NCBI RefSeq assembly: GCF_000524195.1
Contig: NW_020170404.1
Location: 895,495 to 947,548 of the forward strand
DNA length: 52,054 nt
Direction of reading: 5' to 3'
Source of the DNA: Echinococcus granulosus
Taxonomy: Eukaryota > Platyhelminthes > Cestoda > Cyclophyllidea > Taeniidae
The notes beneath the pieces were generated by a model. It was not told where the DNA came from. It was given only the letters and a program-made list of their open reading frames with translations, and made no database searches. Shown piece after piece: positions 25,700-37,900 of this stretch. The translations under genes and the position numbers were made by a program. The stretch's first letter is position 1; each line of letters starts with the position of its first letter.

Positions 25700-26460
25700 A
25701 GCCGTTTCTCATTACAAGCTAGTCGGTCAACCCGTCAGTCAGTTAATCAGCAAATTACCTACAGGCAATGTTTTTTACAATACACGTGGAAGAAGCAAAG
25801 ATCAACGAATTGGTAGTCGTGCAATTTCACCAACTCCGCTTTCATCATCACCACTTGGTCTTCATAGGTGGTGAAAGTGCCAACGAATTGTCTCACCACC
25901 ACCCCATGCTAAACGTAACAGAGGGTGTTGGTGACACGCGGATATCGAATAAATACAAGTAATCCTTCTTGTGGAAGTGTAGAGGATCTTACCCCTGAAT
26001 TATAGATGAAGCACTAATCCTAGATTCATTTGTCACCAGTCATTTAATGCTAAGCGGTTTATTTTGTTACCGCACCTCCTCCAAATGTCGTAAAACAAAT
26101 TAAAGGGGAGTCGGTTTCTGTGGTTTATGCAACCGATTAGAACTTCGGGCTGTAAAGCTACTAGGCGTGGATCACATCCATTAGCTTCAATGAGGTGTCA
26201 TTCAAAATAGAAGGAACGCTTCAAGACTGCAGCAAAGTGTGTTCATTGCAGCTCGCCCAAACTTTTTGGTCATCTGGTGCAATACTTAGGAGACCTTAAA
26301 GTGTCTAAGCCTTCAGTGCGAATGCCTATTTTATAACCTTTTGTTGTCAAGATGGAATGGATCTGACCTTTTGTTGCAATTAAAGTAAATTCGACGACTG
26401 TTGCAACCTTCTCCACTTCCGCTTTGTTGGTGCAAGGGGCAAAGTGTCCCACCTTTTCTT
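25700..26460 (+). repeat. Diverged interspersed repeat, copy 2
   Basis: Its first part pairs with 24090-24600. Its second part (26067-26300) pairs with 26846-27200: both run CACCTCCTCCA, AAATGTCGTA-AACAAATT, TCGGTTTCTGT-like, ATCACATCCAT/ATTACATCCAT, then CTCGC-AAACTTTT-GGTCA and GACCT-AAAGTGT. Several short ORFs here are artefacts of the repeat. Confidence 0.5.
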
Positions 26461-26580
26461 AGCTCCGCTGTATTCAGCCACTTTTTACTAAAAGCAATTA
26501 AAGCTCATAAGTAGACGATCTCATTACCTTCACATTCCACAGTTTCGCTGACTGTTTTAAATGGGGACCTGCTTTTTGGC

Positions 26581-27360
26581 TTAGGCTTATGACTGGTAAT
26601 GGGTCAGAGACATTATTCCCGTTTACCGATTCACCACTACCACATAAGTTTGTGGTACGAGATTTCACCTGCTTGCCTCAGATGAAGAACCAAAGATGGT
26701 CTTTCGGTGATTTGTTCTTGCACAGTAATCGTGTCCTAAGGCAACAATCTTGTCCTGACGTGGAATCGCTTTACTCTATGCTCCCTGGAAGCATGGATTA
26801 TGGAGCAGATTTCCCTATAGCTATTTCCTACTTTGAATTATGCATCACCTCCTCCACATTCTGTGCTTAAATGTCGTAGAACAAATTTGAGTAGAATTGG
26901 TTTCTGTCATTCTACGGCCGATTTGGTGTCGGAGCTATAACCCAGATCACCTTGAATTACATCCATCAGCAGTTTTAACTGTCGTTTTGGTGAAGTGACG
27001 CTCAAAGTAGGAGGAATGTGTTTGGGAGCACAGTCAAGTGTGACAATGGACAAACATATGCTCGTGCTCGGCAGTGCAGATAAACTAACCTGTTTTACGA
27101 ACCCTTGCATATTTCCAAAGGTTCATGATTAGCGAGCTACACCAAAAATCTCGCTAAACTTTTCGGTCACCTAGTGCAGCATTTAGACGACCTCAAAGTG
27201 TTGCCCTGCCCCCCCAAAATCAGTGGCGTTAACGTCCACCTTTACAACCATTTTTGGCCAATTGTTAATTTTTGTCACGGAAATTTTACAACTCACGAGA
27301 CTTTAGATGTAGCAGGTATCATGCAACTTCAGACATCTCTTAAGCCCCTTGTAGACGAAT
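26581..27360 (+). repeat. Diverged interspersed repeat, copy 3
   Basis: The first 280 bases match 29942-30225 through most of their length, and the part from 26846 matches 26067 onward, so the unit runs in tandem with copy 2 at a spacing of roughly 780 bases. A run of 13 identical bases, CATCACCTCCTCC, occurs at 26843-26855 and 30204-30216. Confidence 0.5.
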
Positions 27361-27818
27361 AGGCGTCTGTGTGGATAAAGCGAAGGACGGGGTTTAACTA
27401 CCTCTCTCCTAAAACTGCCGAGAACCTTAACCAAATTCTCAGATTTTGTCTAACAAAAAGGAGGTAGGGCATGTAAATTCTGAGGTTTCAATTTTGCCGA
27501 AAGCATTCCAGATTGTCTGGAGCCTACATTGCCACACTTACCTTGGCTTAAATTTAAGTGCTCTCCGAAGTTAGAACCTCCAATTTCAATACGATCTTTA
27601 AAATTCTAATCTCATTGAAAATTGATCCAGCTCATCAGTGGAGCTAATTCATACATGAGTGTGATTGGGGTTAATGCTTCATTCGAATCCACGCACTAAT
27701 TATAAGTACTGGGTGGGATCCGGATGAGGTGCTTATCTGGTTAGTGTCAGATATTGTCCCGACAAGGTCTCCTACCTCCTTTTTTTGTCCTGGCTAATAG
27801 CTTGCTCCTCTGGGGTAG
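27361..27818. other. No recognised content
   Basis: AT-rich stretch between repeat copy 3 and candidate exon B. I see no gene or repeat structure in it. Confidence 0.4.
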
Positions 27819-27936
27819 GCATCTTGATATTGCCGAAACAAGAGAATTAATAGCAATGATGAGATGCACGAATTCGTGTTCCGACGTGACAGATGCTGAG
27901 ACGCTGAGTAAGATGTGCAAAGCAGATTATCAAGAG
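27819..27936 (+). other. Candidate coding exon B
   Basis: Acceptor TGGGGTAG, then 39 open codons beginning HLDIAETRELIAMMR and ending KMCKADYQE, then the donor GAG|GTAAAG. Phase in 2 and phase out 0 are the same as for candidate A. No family recognised. It may belong to the taperin-like gene or to a decayed element. Confidence 0.3.
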
Positions 27937-28387
27937 GTAAAGCTAATCAAATGTTGATTGGATTGATTGAAGTGGCCTTGTCGCCTATGTAGACTATGGT
28001 AGCATTGCCAAGAACTGATCAAACCGAGATGGGAAAGAACTTTGGCACCAATGTTGGTACTTGTGAATACGAAAGGGAGAGAAATTGTTAACAGTAGATA
28101 TAGTGAATGACTGGATTGCTAGCCGCCTGAAGATTGCGTTAACCGGTTCAGAGGACAAGGGAAGGCTAATTATTCGAGTAAGAATTTGGGTCTGGAGGTA
28201 ATACCACACACTCAGAATAGGCTGCCAGGGCTGGCACCACTGACAGCCTCGTGTTTGTATCGTCTTAAGTTCACTCATTTGTAGTAATTAAAGGTTTCAT
28301 GCTCTCATAGTAGGGGTTTTGAGAGAGAGAAGTCAAAGTTGTCAGCGAAACGCCCTAAATTGAACCGCATTTTTTTTCTTTTGACAG

Positions 28388-28402
28388 ACCCCATTGCACA
28401 AG
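28388..28402 (+). other. Possible 15-base microexon
   Basis: A strong pyrimidine tract ends TTTTGACAG at 28387, and CAAG|GTAATT follows only 15 bases later. It would add five codons without changing frame. Support is splice-site quality alone. Confidence 0.2.
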
Positions 28403-29941
28403 GTAATTGTGATTCTTAACCAGGCGAAAACATCCAGTCTTAATTAGTAGAGTTATGAGAACAGCTTCATTGCGGTGAAAAAAGCATTTCATGATCTTGT
28501 TTACGCAGGAAGGGCCTAATTCCCCTTTGGCAAAGGTGACTGCAGACTTCTTCGTACCACATTTCAAAGAGCTTTGTAAAATCCTTTTGGATTTCGCCGA
28601 TAGCTTTGAAGAAGAATGGGATTTGACGTTGACGTAGGCGCAACTTTCCAGTGGCGGCTTGACTAAAGTTTAAAAGCATGCATTGTAAGCATTTCTTTCT
28701 TCAGTTGTTTATTTTGATCTCTCCTTGCTAACTACAATGCGTAATCCTTGCCCTGACAAGATGCAAACTTGTTATTTTCCACTTTTGAAGCCTAATTTAC
28801 ATCTAGAAGCCAAATTCTAGCTCTAGCCACCTCCGTTTCTGCGTTAACTTGCCTTCCCAACAGTCTGACCATCTAGTCCCACAAAAGGCTGGAGGATGAA
28901 GCAGTACCTTCTAGGACTCTTTAGGTCCCTACAAATTACAGCAAATTATTGCATGAATGTGATTTCAAAATGTAGGCAACTTTCTTGGATGATGAGAAGA
29001 TGGTTGTGCCATGGAATATCCGTTTCCCTCCCCCCGCGCCCCTTCGAATTTCCACCACATAGACTTGGAAGGTTACAATAGCCCTTTTTTATCAAACTGG
29101 CGAACTATTTAAATCCTGACCTCAAGCAACATCAAATGAAATTAGGTGGTAAATTCCTCCCTAGTTTGATACTGGAGAGATTTCCGTCATCTTTTCCTCC
29201 ATCAATTTGTCTTTGCTTACAAACCTTTTGGGAAGGAATCAAGTTCCTTGCTCGTTCACAAACCAGTTGAGGAGTCATTAAAGTGGATTTTCTTACTATA
29301 GGCCTCATACCTCTCCACTGAAACGCAGATTCAACAAGTTTCAAACCAAGTGCTTCATATTTGCGCAGTCTTAATAAAATTTGAGTGGATTCCACTTTAG
29401 GCGAGGTCATAAACCACCTTTTATTGTAAAAATTCCAATTTATTTTAACTTAATTACCATAATTTTTCCTGTAATTGTAGCTTTTGAGAAAGTATAATGC
29501 TTTGCAAAAAATCTTATTTTCATTAGGTGGCGATTATACGTGTAGCTACTGGCATCGCTGTCAATCACTACATGCTGTGCAATCTGGTTTTCACCCCCTA
29601 TGTACAATTTTCCTTACTGGAATACTTAGGACGTGTTTTCCAGTACTTCCACGGAATCGCCTGTGTTTCCTTACATGAAGAGCGTACTGTAGAATGGCAT
29701 CGGACTTTTAATTCAGCGGGGTCATTTCTTGGTCTCTGGGCTCTCCTAGGCTCTATTCCACTTTTCTGACTGAAGGATGTAGCCAGGGAATGGGTCTGAC
29801 TTTCAGTTGCAAGCAAGCCTGGTCACAAGAAAATTACCTGGGTGTCACAATCCCCTTAACTTCTTGTTGAGTGACACTAGGTGTCAAGCCGCCTTCCCTG
29901 CCCCCTCCTTTAAAAGTCCCCACCTTTTCTATGACTGTTTA

Positions 29942-30250
29942 AGCTTATGTTTGGTAGCAGGCCAGGGATAATAGTCCCGTATATCGTATTACCATCATAA
30001 CAGAGGGTTGTTGTACCAGATGTCACCTTCTTGCCCCAAACGAAGACCAAAGGTGGCGCTTCGGTGCTTTGTTCCAACGGTACTCTTGCCTCAGGACAAC
30101 ATTCCTGCCCATCAGCTGGCGTGGATTCGCTTCATCCTGTGCTCTCCAAGTTCGTGGATTTTGGACAACATTTCGTTATACTAATTTTCTACCTGGAATT
30201 ATACATCACCTCCTCCTCCCCTTTCTCCTCCCGCCTTTTCAGTTCCTATA
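29942..30250 (+). repeat. Diverged interspersed repeat, copy 4 (partial)
   Basis: Aligns by eye with 26581-26880: shared blocks include AGCTTATG-TGGTA, CCCGT-TA-CG-ATTACCA, GTACCAGATGTCACCTTCTTGCC versus GTACGAGATTTCACCTGCTTGCC, the TTCGGTG-TTTGTTC block, GGCGTGGATTCGCTTCATCCT versus GACGTGGAATCGCTTTACTCT, and CATCACCTCCTCC. Roughly three quarters of the bases agree. The copy lacks the second half seen in copy 3. Confidence 0.6.
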
Positions 30251-30511
30251 AATAGATTCATTTTCTCGGTGAATACATAGAGATGAAGATTTTGGGCCTT
30301 CCTGCTGTCGAGGTCAGGTCACTCCTGAATCACAGAAGGAAAAGGAACCTTTTGAATGAGGCCAAAATCACAAATCTTTTGCTTCTGTGATTTTATACTA
30401 CTTTAAAACCATACTGAACGGTTTTCGTTGACTACCTTATTGTTCACCGAGGTTTCGTTTATTTCGGTAGATTCCAAAATAACTCTCTCAGTGTTTTCTT
30501 TCCTTGAGCAG

Positions 30512-31397
30512 ACGAAATCCGCCCGCCATCCACAATTCAGGGCGTGTTGATCGCCTAGAATCCGGGTCAACTGCTAAGTTCACTGTGTTGGGTGAGACGC
30601 TTTGATCATGCCAACATCCAATCCCCCCCACACCTCATTCTTTCATTTCTCCTCTCTGTGAGCATTTTGTTGTGCGTGTGCATTTCTTCGGACCCCGAAG
30701 TGACCACTCCTTTCATATCTTTGGCTGTACCGAAACCCTACTCTTATTTCCCTCTTCTTCATGTGCGTCGCATTACTGCTGAAGGTAGAGTAGAGTTGAG
30801 AGATGTGCGTGTCCCATGCTTCCACCTAGACGACAGACTAAAGAGGTAATTTTCCTTTCCTCTATTGTAATTGCAAACTAGTCCCCCCAAGACGGCCATA
30901 AAGCATGCCATTTCAGGGGCTAGGTGTTCTGAAGACAGGGAGAAATTAAACATGAGACCCTACTGGCGCTTCAATAGTCCCAGTTGCACATTCGAAGTGA
31001 AAGATAACCTTTAGTCTATTTTTGAAGTATAACTAAGGTCGCTTTGCCTTCAGCGGATTTCCAAGCTTTTGTAATATGCTTCGACAGACCTCATAATTGC
31101 AATTTGGTGCGGTTATAAACTGGAACCACGATGGTAACTGCTACGGTCTGTAAAACTTGTGAATTTTTTAGTCATCTTTTAACCAGACCTAACATGCCTT
31201 CCTTACTAAAGATTGCTTGTACAGAAGAATTTGGTTATGATACCTCCTTTTACAGAGCTTTTCTTTTATTTTCCAGAACAGCCCAAAGAACCTCTCACTC
31301 CACATGACTATCAAGCGGGTAGATAGAGCATTGACCATCGTTCTTACCCATTTCAGCTTTCAAACGGTTCTCTGACGGACCCCTATACCACTACTAG
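30512..31397 (+). other. Candidate terminal exons of taperin-like gene
   Basis: Three small exons with consistent phases: 30512-30591 (in 2, out 1), 31277-31318 (in 1, out 1) and 31357-31397 (in 1, then TAG). They read RNPPAIHNSGRVDRLESG, then STAKFTVL, QPKEPLTPHDYQA, FKRFSDGPLYHY and stop. Acceptors TTTCTTTCCTTGAGCAG, TTTATTTTCCAG and CCCATTTCAG are good; donors are GTGAGA and GTAGAT. The last intron is only 38 bases. The chain needs at least one more exon between 24420 and 30512 to link to the firm 5' exons. The alternative reading of the last two exons in phase 0 would also stay open but does not join to 30512. Confidence 0.45.
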
Positions 31398-31591
31398 TAT
31401 CAAGCGGTCCTGTAATGAATTGGGCCCTAGTGAAACGGCCGCAGCCACCACCATGTCGATTCCGCGCGATTTGTAGAAGCAAATTACCCTCCCCTATTAC
31501 CTCTCCTCCTCCCCCTGCCGAGGTCCGCTTTTGTATGGTCTTGATCTCTCTTTCTCTGATTCATCTTCCTTTGCCTTTTTTTTGCCTTTGT

Positions 31592-31603
31592 CCCCCCCCC
31601 CCC
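31592..31603 (+). repeat. Homopolymer C12
   Basis: Twelve consecutive C residues after a pyrimidine-rich stretch; assembly length may be unreliable. Confidence 0.9.
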
Positions 31604-34600
31604 GGCCTCCAATCTGTCTTCTCTGATGCTCGTCCCGAATCAGCAAAAGAGTTTTCTAATAATTATATTTGCATGCGATTGGTTTCTGAGTTTAATTTGA
31701 CACTGTTATAGACTTCGTTGTTTGGTCTTTTAAAATTGCCAATTTTACAATTTGAAGTGGCACTTTGGAATCAGTACAACTTTCAATGAATGCAAACTGG
31801 TGCTTAACCACTGCCACAGAAAGAGTTGTCAGTGTAAGTGTCTGAGATTAGGCTTTCCCAGAGGTGACCAGATTTTCACAGGAATAACTGCTGTGGGTTG
31901 GATTACGATCGACTGACGATTTGACAGTTCAACGCCTCCACCACCGTACTTCACTGGCAATCTTATGTAGACGCGAGTGGATTCTCTCAAGTTTGACGGC
32001 TTCTTTCATAAGGCACGGTATTTGGACTGACTCACGACTAGTGCAGTGGCTATTGGGACCCTTAAAAGTGCTGATCTTAACCTTGAGTACGGGATTGTGA
32101 ACAGTCCCAACACCTCCATCTTCAAAGCTCAGCTTGGGATTGTTTTCCTGTTTCTTTATCCACCAAATCATCATTATGGCAGGCAGGACAGAAAACTGGC
32201 GGACTGAATCACTTCAGCTGTCTGTGGAGCAGGGTCCACAGGGGGAGTGTGAAAAATGTGTCCAGCAATATATCCGATGGCGTAGTACCTAATTTTGCCA
32301 CGGGGTCAGCTGGTCCTGGTACCCAACGTGCGTCAAATAAGGCCATCGTATTTTTCCTCAAAATCTTACCGGTGATCCATCAGTGGTCTCTTGAACGATG
32401 ATCTCAGGTTAGTAGTACTGTAACGGTTCCAGTGATTTAGTTACATCAGCCATTTTTAAAGCCTGCCATAGTTATTCCAACCCTACATCGAGATGGATGG
32501 CTTGTAGTGGTCACTATTCAAAGACTTTAACCTTTTACGATCCGTACCTTACGATTCCAGCATGCGCTAAGTAATCGCCAATGCCATTCAAGACCGATTC
32601 CATGCATCTGCATTGTGTACTTAAAAGTGATGAGTTATGAAAGATCTGTCTTGTCAGACATTCTACCATCTCTTCAAAAGTGCAGTTTCACCGAATAAAT
32701 GGGCTCAACTTACAAACCAGAAGATGGACTTGCCACTTGTCGATCCTGACGCGAGGCCTTTGTAACTTCGAGACCATGATTTAAACTTGACTTTATCTTC
32801 CAAATCGCAGCTAGATTCCACTATGCTATTGGCAGTGTCATCCAAGGCTGGTGCGGCTGTCGCTAAAAACTGAATAGATGGAACCCCAAACCCTCCCCAC
32901 TTCACCTGCAAAGTAGGTAGCAGATCCAACTTCTACGGATGATGAACGGTTCCATCTATATCCCCTACTTGCATATGCTGAGGCTGTTTTCGACCTCAAG
33001 GTTCTTGACAGTTCGACTTTTGGGCACTTGAGGTCTTTTATTCAGACAAAAGATGGGTCATTTAGAAGGAGCTCGTGCTGGGTCTCGCCTATGATCGGCC
33101 AGCATTTCGTGATGATGGATTTAGTGTGTGCTAGTAATGCCTCTGACTTTGAACCTCCGTTTAAAACCTAATACAGCGTAACTACCTGATGTACTTCGGG
33201 CCTCTGCTCGAGGCTATTTTCCTCTCCACTCTTCCAGGTGGACTAGTAAATGGTCGGGAGCGAGCACCACCCCTTCAAGTCTGCACGCATTGGTGCTCAC
33301 CGCCCTCCACTATCTTAATGAGAAGGCTGAAAAATGGGTACAGCTCTTGTATAACCTCGAAACCCATCCAAAGTAGCTGCCGATTCATCAGAGTTGGCCA
33401 ATCAGAGCAAAAGTTTGCAGACATATCTGATATCTCTGTCCTTTACAGGTTCCCTCAATTGTTAGTCTTCCTTCTTGCGGAACGCGAGATCCTAGTAGCT
33501 GCCCAAAGTGGACACGACTTCAATAACCCTTCCGCTTTGAGACGTTGGTAACTTAGCCATCTTTAATTTTGGATTAGGTTCTCTTGTGGCTGCCACCGCT
33601 GCAACGTCCAGAATTTCGCCTGAAGTAAGCATGGAAGGAGAATCATTTGTAAAGCACAGACAGCCCAGGAGGCCACCGATATGACCGGAGGGCCATTTGA
33701 ACAAGTAGATTTTTTAATTCTAAATCTACCCTTCATATGTTCTTTTAGAAAAACTTATTGTTTACCGTGTTTTATAAAACTTGTTAAAATCAAGTGGTAT
33801 CAATTCTTCACCATGTACAACTTCATTTCATTTACTTCATTACCTCCATGCAAAAAGCCAGTCTTTTAACTAGTGCCTAAAAGGGAAGTCAAGTGCCTCA
33901 GAGAGTAGAAGCTCGGCCTCTAGATTTTCAAATAAACGAGTTTGAAAACGTGAGCCGCCTTCACTTTGACTTTGATAAGCCGTAATAATAAGGCCTGCTC
34001 GTAGGAATTTTCCAACTTGAGATGGAAGATGTTTCAGCTTATCCTCTCATAAGAGCTCTTACACACAAAAGCGCAATTTGGCAACGATGTGTAGCTATGA
34101 GTTGTCGTGACTTCATAAATGTGGCCTCAGTCAGTTGTACCTTCGTTACAAACAACTTTGCAGGCAGGGTATGGCCGTCAGGACTGGTGTTAAGTCCTAG
34201 CGTTGTCAAAACAGGAGGATAGTGAAAGCGTATCTGCCAGTGGTCTTTGATGTTAACCCTCGTGCCCTGCGCTAATCGGGTCGAAGGTGAAATTGGCGCT
34301 TCCTACTGTTTATTTTACGTGTCAATCGAAGCATAACTGGGTCGCTGGTTTCGGTTGATCACGGCGTAATATTTTATTTAATCTGCAAAACTTTTTTACC
34401 ACTAAGTCGCCTAAGTTATTCTAGTTTTTACTTATGCATTAAAATTATAGGTATAATTTCTTGGAATCAGCGTTCGGCATCCAATTTTTTCTTGAGCCCA
34501 TACGTCACATATGTGTGACATGAATTAGCCTGGTGAAAAAAAATGAAACCAATAACATTTGGTGTATCCTATCCGAACATTTAACCAGCCAATATGGAAA

Positions 34601-35814
34601 GTTGTACACTTTCCTTGAAGTCTGAGATATCTAATGCGTTATTTTTTACTTTTTGTTAACTCACCGATTGTATGCCACGACTTGGTTTTTGCCCCTTACC
34701 CACGCGGTTCAAAGAGGAAAGAGTTATCCTCTTAAAAATTTAAAAAGTTAAAATAATTGGGTGGGATAGCAGGATTGCTTCAAAGACAAATCGTGGCTCT
34801 TTATTCCAGATTTCTGGTAAGGCGCCTAAATTTGGGGTGGTAGTTGGAGGGCACAAGATCCGTCATGCTTAGCGGATGCCTCCACTTCACGACAGCTCCG
34901 CTAAGTCGCTTTTCTCTGGAAAAATGCAGCATCAGAGTTCCCTCAGAAGAAAAGAAACACTGTGGAGCTAAAAAAGCCAAAGTTTCAGACTCTTCAGGTC
35001 CCACCTATTTAAGTGCCCACTGCAAAACAAATCTCATTCACTCATCCACCTCCTCTCTTTTTAATATGTCATCGTCTTCTCTCGTCCCAATCTCCTCTCT
35101 ACACTTATAATCATCAACCACGGTCCAAAGTGAGAAAGGATTTAATGATAATTTAACAGTGCGTGTTGGACATTCACTTGGCTTTCTACCGCCCAAGGTG
35201 AGGTGATGTTCTTCTCCAAAGGCCACTTTTCATATCATTCGTGACCTTGTAAGAAAACCTTGCCATAAGTAGAGTAACTTTACATTCCACATTGATAATA
35301 TTTTTTCCACCCTACTCCTTCCTGTCATTACTGTATTTTCTTCAAAGCTTGATTATGAAATTGACAGAAGCGCAATTACGTCTTTGAGGCTATAACGCCC
35401 ATGAATGCATGACTTTTTTTCCAGCCTTTTAGCAAAAAATAAATAATCGCCTTTTTGTCACCCCATTGGTCGCCTGGTGGCAGTGCGCACGACTGTCATA
35501 TTCCAACCGCGGTAAGCATTGCCTTGTAGTGTTGATGGAATCGATGGCAAGTGAGGTATTATAAGGTCTCAGACAACACATTCTCATCGCCGTCGTCGTC
35601 GTCTTGGTTGCCAGCACTTGTGCAGTCAGAGCCACAGCAATGTTGAGGGTCTAACCAGGCTGGCTCACTTTTTTGATGGTGGGTTTAAGCTCGAGGCTTT
35701 CATACGAAACAGACAAAGCGGGGAGAATTTGTCGGAGACTCAGACAGTATGCTGTTGTAGTTACTATCAAGACTTATTTGAACTTATTGTTTACTGAAGT
35801 AGGATCGTAGTGTG

Positions 35815-35890
35815 GTGTAGAGCCCCGAGACCTCCCTTAAGAAGAAAGTCGACGCACAGAAGAGTTTGAGGCCACCGGCTTAGTCTGGAG
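35815..35890 (+). repeat. Short interspersed repeat family R3, doubtful copy
   Basis: Begins AGCCCCGAGACCTCCCTTAAG and continues AGAAG...GAGGCCA..GGAGGCCA, resembling the two better copies at 37757 and 40687. Similarity decays quickly after 60 bases. Confidence 0.3.
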
Positions 35891-37756
35891 GCCAATCTGT
35901 CCGGCAGAGACACATTGAAGGAACTCTAAAGTGGCTCGTTACCAAAACAGACTATTAGGGTTTTACAGATGTGGTTCTGGAGTAAAGCCCAATCTCCCTT
36001 CCAATGTCGTTCAGAGTGGCGATGGGGTCCACTTCAAGAGCCAAAAACTGAGGTTATATCTAGTTAAGTAGGCAACCTTTGAACACTCCAAATACATTAA
36101 TATTCCTAGTAAATAAACATCCGCGTTCTAAATGAGTCCCTATGCGAAATGGAGACTTAAATGCTGGATTTGAGAGACCTTCAGGTGAACCATCGCTCTT
36201 GCAAAAAATCCACTTTTTTGGGGAGCCACCAAATGACATTGAGGAAAGCTAATTATAGGCAATGACAAGTGAGTCAAATCGCATTTTAATTGCGCCAATT
36301 TCAAATTAACTTGATGAGCGCTGTGCAATGGAGGTTTGAGTACTTCATTTTGAAAATTTCATTAGTCTCAGGGCCATCATCAAGTCGCCTGTATGGCGGT
36401 AGCCATTGCTAATTTGCAATTATCACAAACCCTCGATCGCTCACTCACTTCAAGCCACGTAGTTTCACGGGAAACTCTAGGCATTCGCCAGTTCTGAGCA
36501 GATTGACCTTCTGTGCTTTGAAGTTTAAACCTTCTTGTATTTTGAGCCAAAGATACCCCAATCAAATCAAATCTAGGCCATATCTAGTGTAGGGATTGTT
36601 TCATTTCCATTCCTTGAGTAGTTCACAAGCAAAAGTCAATGTGGTTTGAATTCTTTGCTGTTTTGGTGCCTCTTCCAGAGGAGCAAGCCAGCTGGAAGAG
36701 CACTCAAAACAACTCGGCAGTTATGCGACATTTATTTGTGGACACAAATTCGATTCCAGTATGGTCAGTGGTTGCACGTAAAGGTAGGAGAGGTGAACGA
36801 TTGACTCCCAGTTTTTTCCCTTAGTGGAAATATTTAGCTCAGACCATTATGTGAAGTTGGAGGTGGGGTGGGGTGTGGATACGCCTCTCTTACTGTCAAT
36901 CAAACCTATTGCTATTTCGCGTCTCTACTCCTCCCAAGTGGCTCGTGTAAGACCCAACTCTGTTGGACCTGGCATCATTCACGGCACTTTAGAGGCCTTT
37001 TAGAACAGCTATGGAAACAATCTTATCCAGACAGCTTCTTGAATTCGACCAAAGGAAATTGAATGGTCTCTCACAAACAGGAGTTGATAGGCATTGTGAC
37101 AAGTGGCATTGGTATACCACCCTGACGGTACGTCCACTAGGCTCGAGGTTTGATTTAGTTTGACGCTAGGCAGTTTCATCGTTTCATGGTCTCACTACTA
37201 CGCACCGCTACCACTCCTTAATCGCCATCTTTTAGCGCCTCCTCAGAGCATGGCGCCACACCCAAAAAGTTCCGATGCACTTTCGGTGACATTAATGTGA
37301 CATATGGCCTACGGGATCGGCGGTTGAAGAGTCAAAGTAACTTTTTTTTGTGCTCTTCACTCTAATTAGACCATTTATCTACATTAACTTCTCAGGCAGA
37401 TCACTGCCTACTCATTTGGAGAGACGTTTATATCTGAATGGAGGCAGGGTAGGGAGGGGTTTCAAGTCGCCTCTATGTCTCCTTCGCCTTCAAAACGAAT
37501 CGGCGTTGTGCAGCTAACAGAGACGTAAGCCAAGCATCATTCCATAACCAGTACATATATCTCCCTGGTGTGGATAAAGTACCTTTGGTGAAATAAACAT
37601 CCTAATCGGTGGAACACTCACGATTTAATGCTTCTTGGCACATATTAAGTAACCCTTGAGTGGCAGAATATATGGTGGTTTCCAGTTTGAACTTACAAAT
37701 GCATTCTTTCGCAGATTCAAAGCAACCTTTTGATACTCATCGACGGAGGAGTAGCG

Positions 37757-37900
37757 CCCTGGGACTTCCCCAAAAGCGAGAGAAAATATAACACTCGAGA
37801 AGAAGGGCTGCTGGCATGACCCGGAGGTCAGCCCAACCAGCGGAAGCACAATGACGAAGCACCTAAGCGAGTCCTTCACCAAAATCGCGAGTTAAAGAAA
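37757..37900 (+). repeat. Short interspersed repeat family R3, copy
   Basis: Blocks shared with 40687-40868: GCCCTGGGACTTCCC/GTCCCGAGACTGCCT, AATATAACACTCGAG/ACACAATACTCGGGC, GCTGCTGGCATGACCC versus GCTATTGGCATGGCCC, AGGTCAGCCCAACCAGCG versus AGGCCAGCCCACCCAGCG, and CTTCACCAAAATCGCGAG versus CCTCACCAAAACCGAGGG. The same order over about 150 bases identifies a common origin. No coding capacity; a SINE or MITE is possible. Confidence 0.6.

Noticed and set aside
26589..26870. 93-codon ORF
   Set aside because: It lies in a repeat copy; the homologous copy at 29942 does not keep the same frame, so no coding constraint is apparent.
29527..29769. 80-codon ORF after an AG site, hydrophobic
   Set aside because: Initially looked like a membrane exon (VAIIRVATGIAV), but it lacks a suitable donor and no family or neighbour exon supports it.
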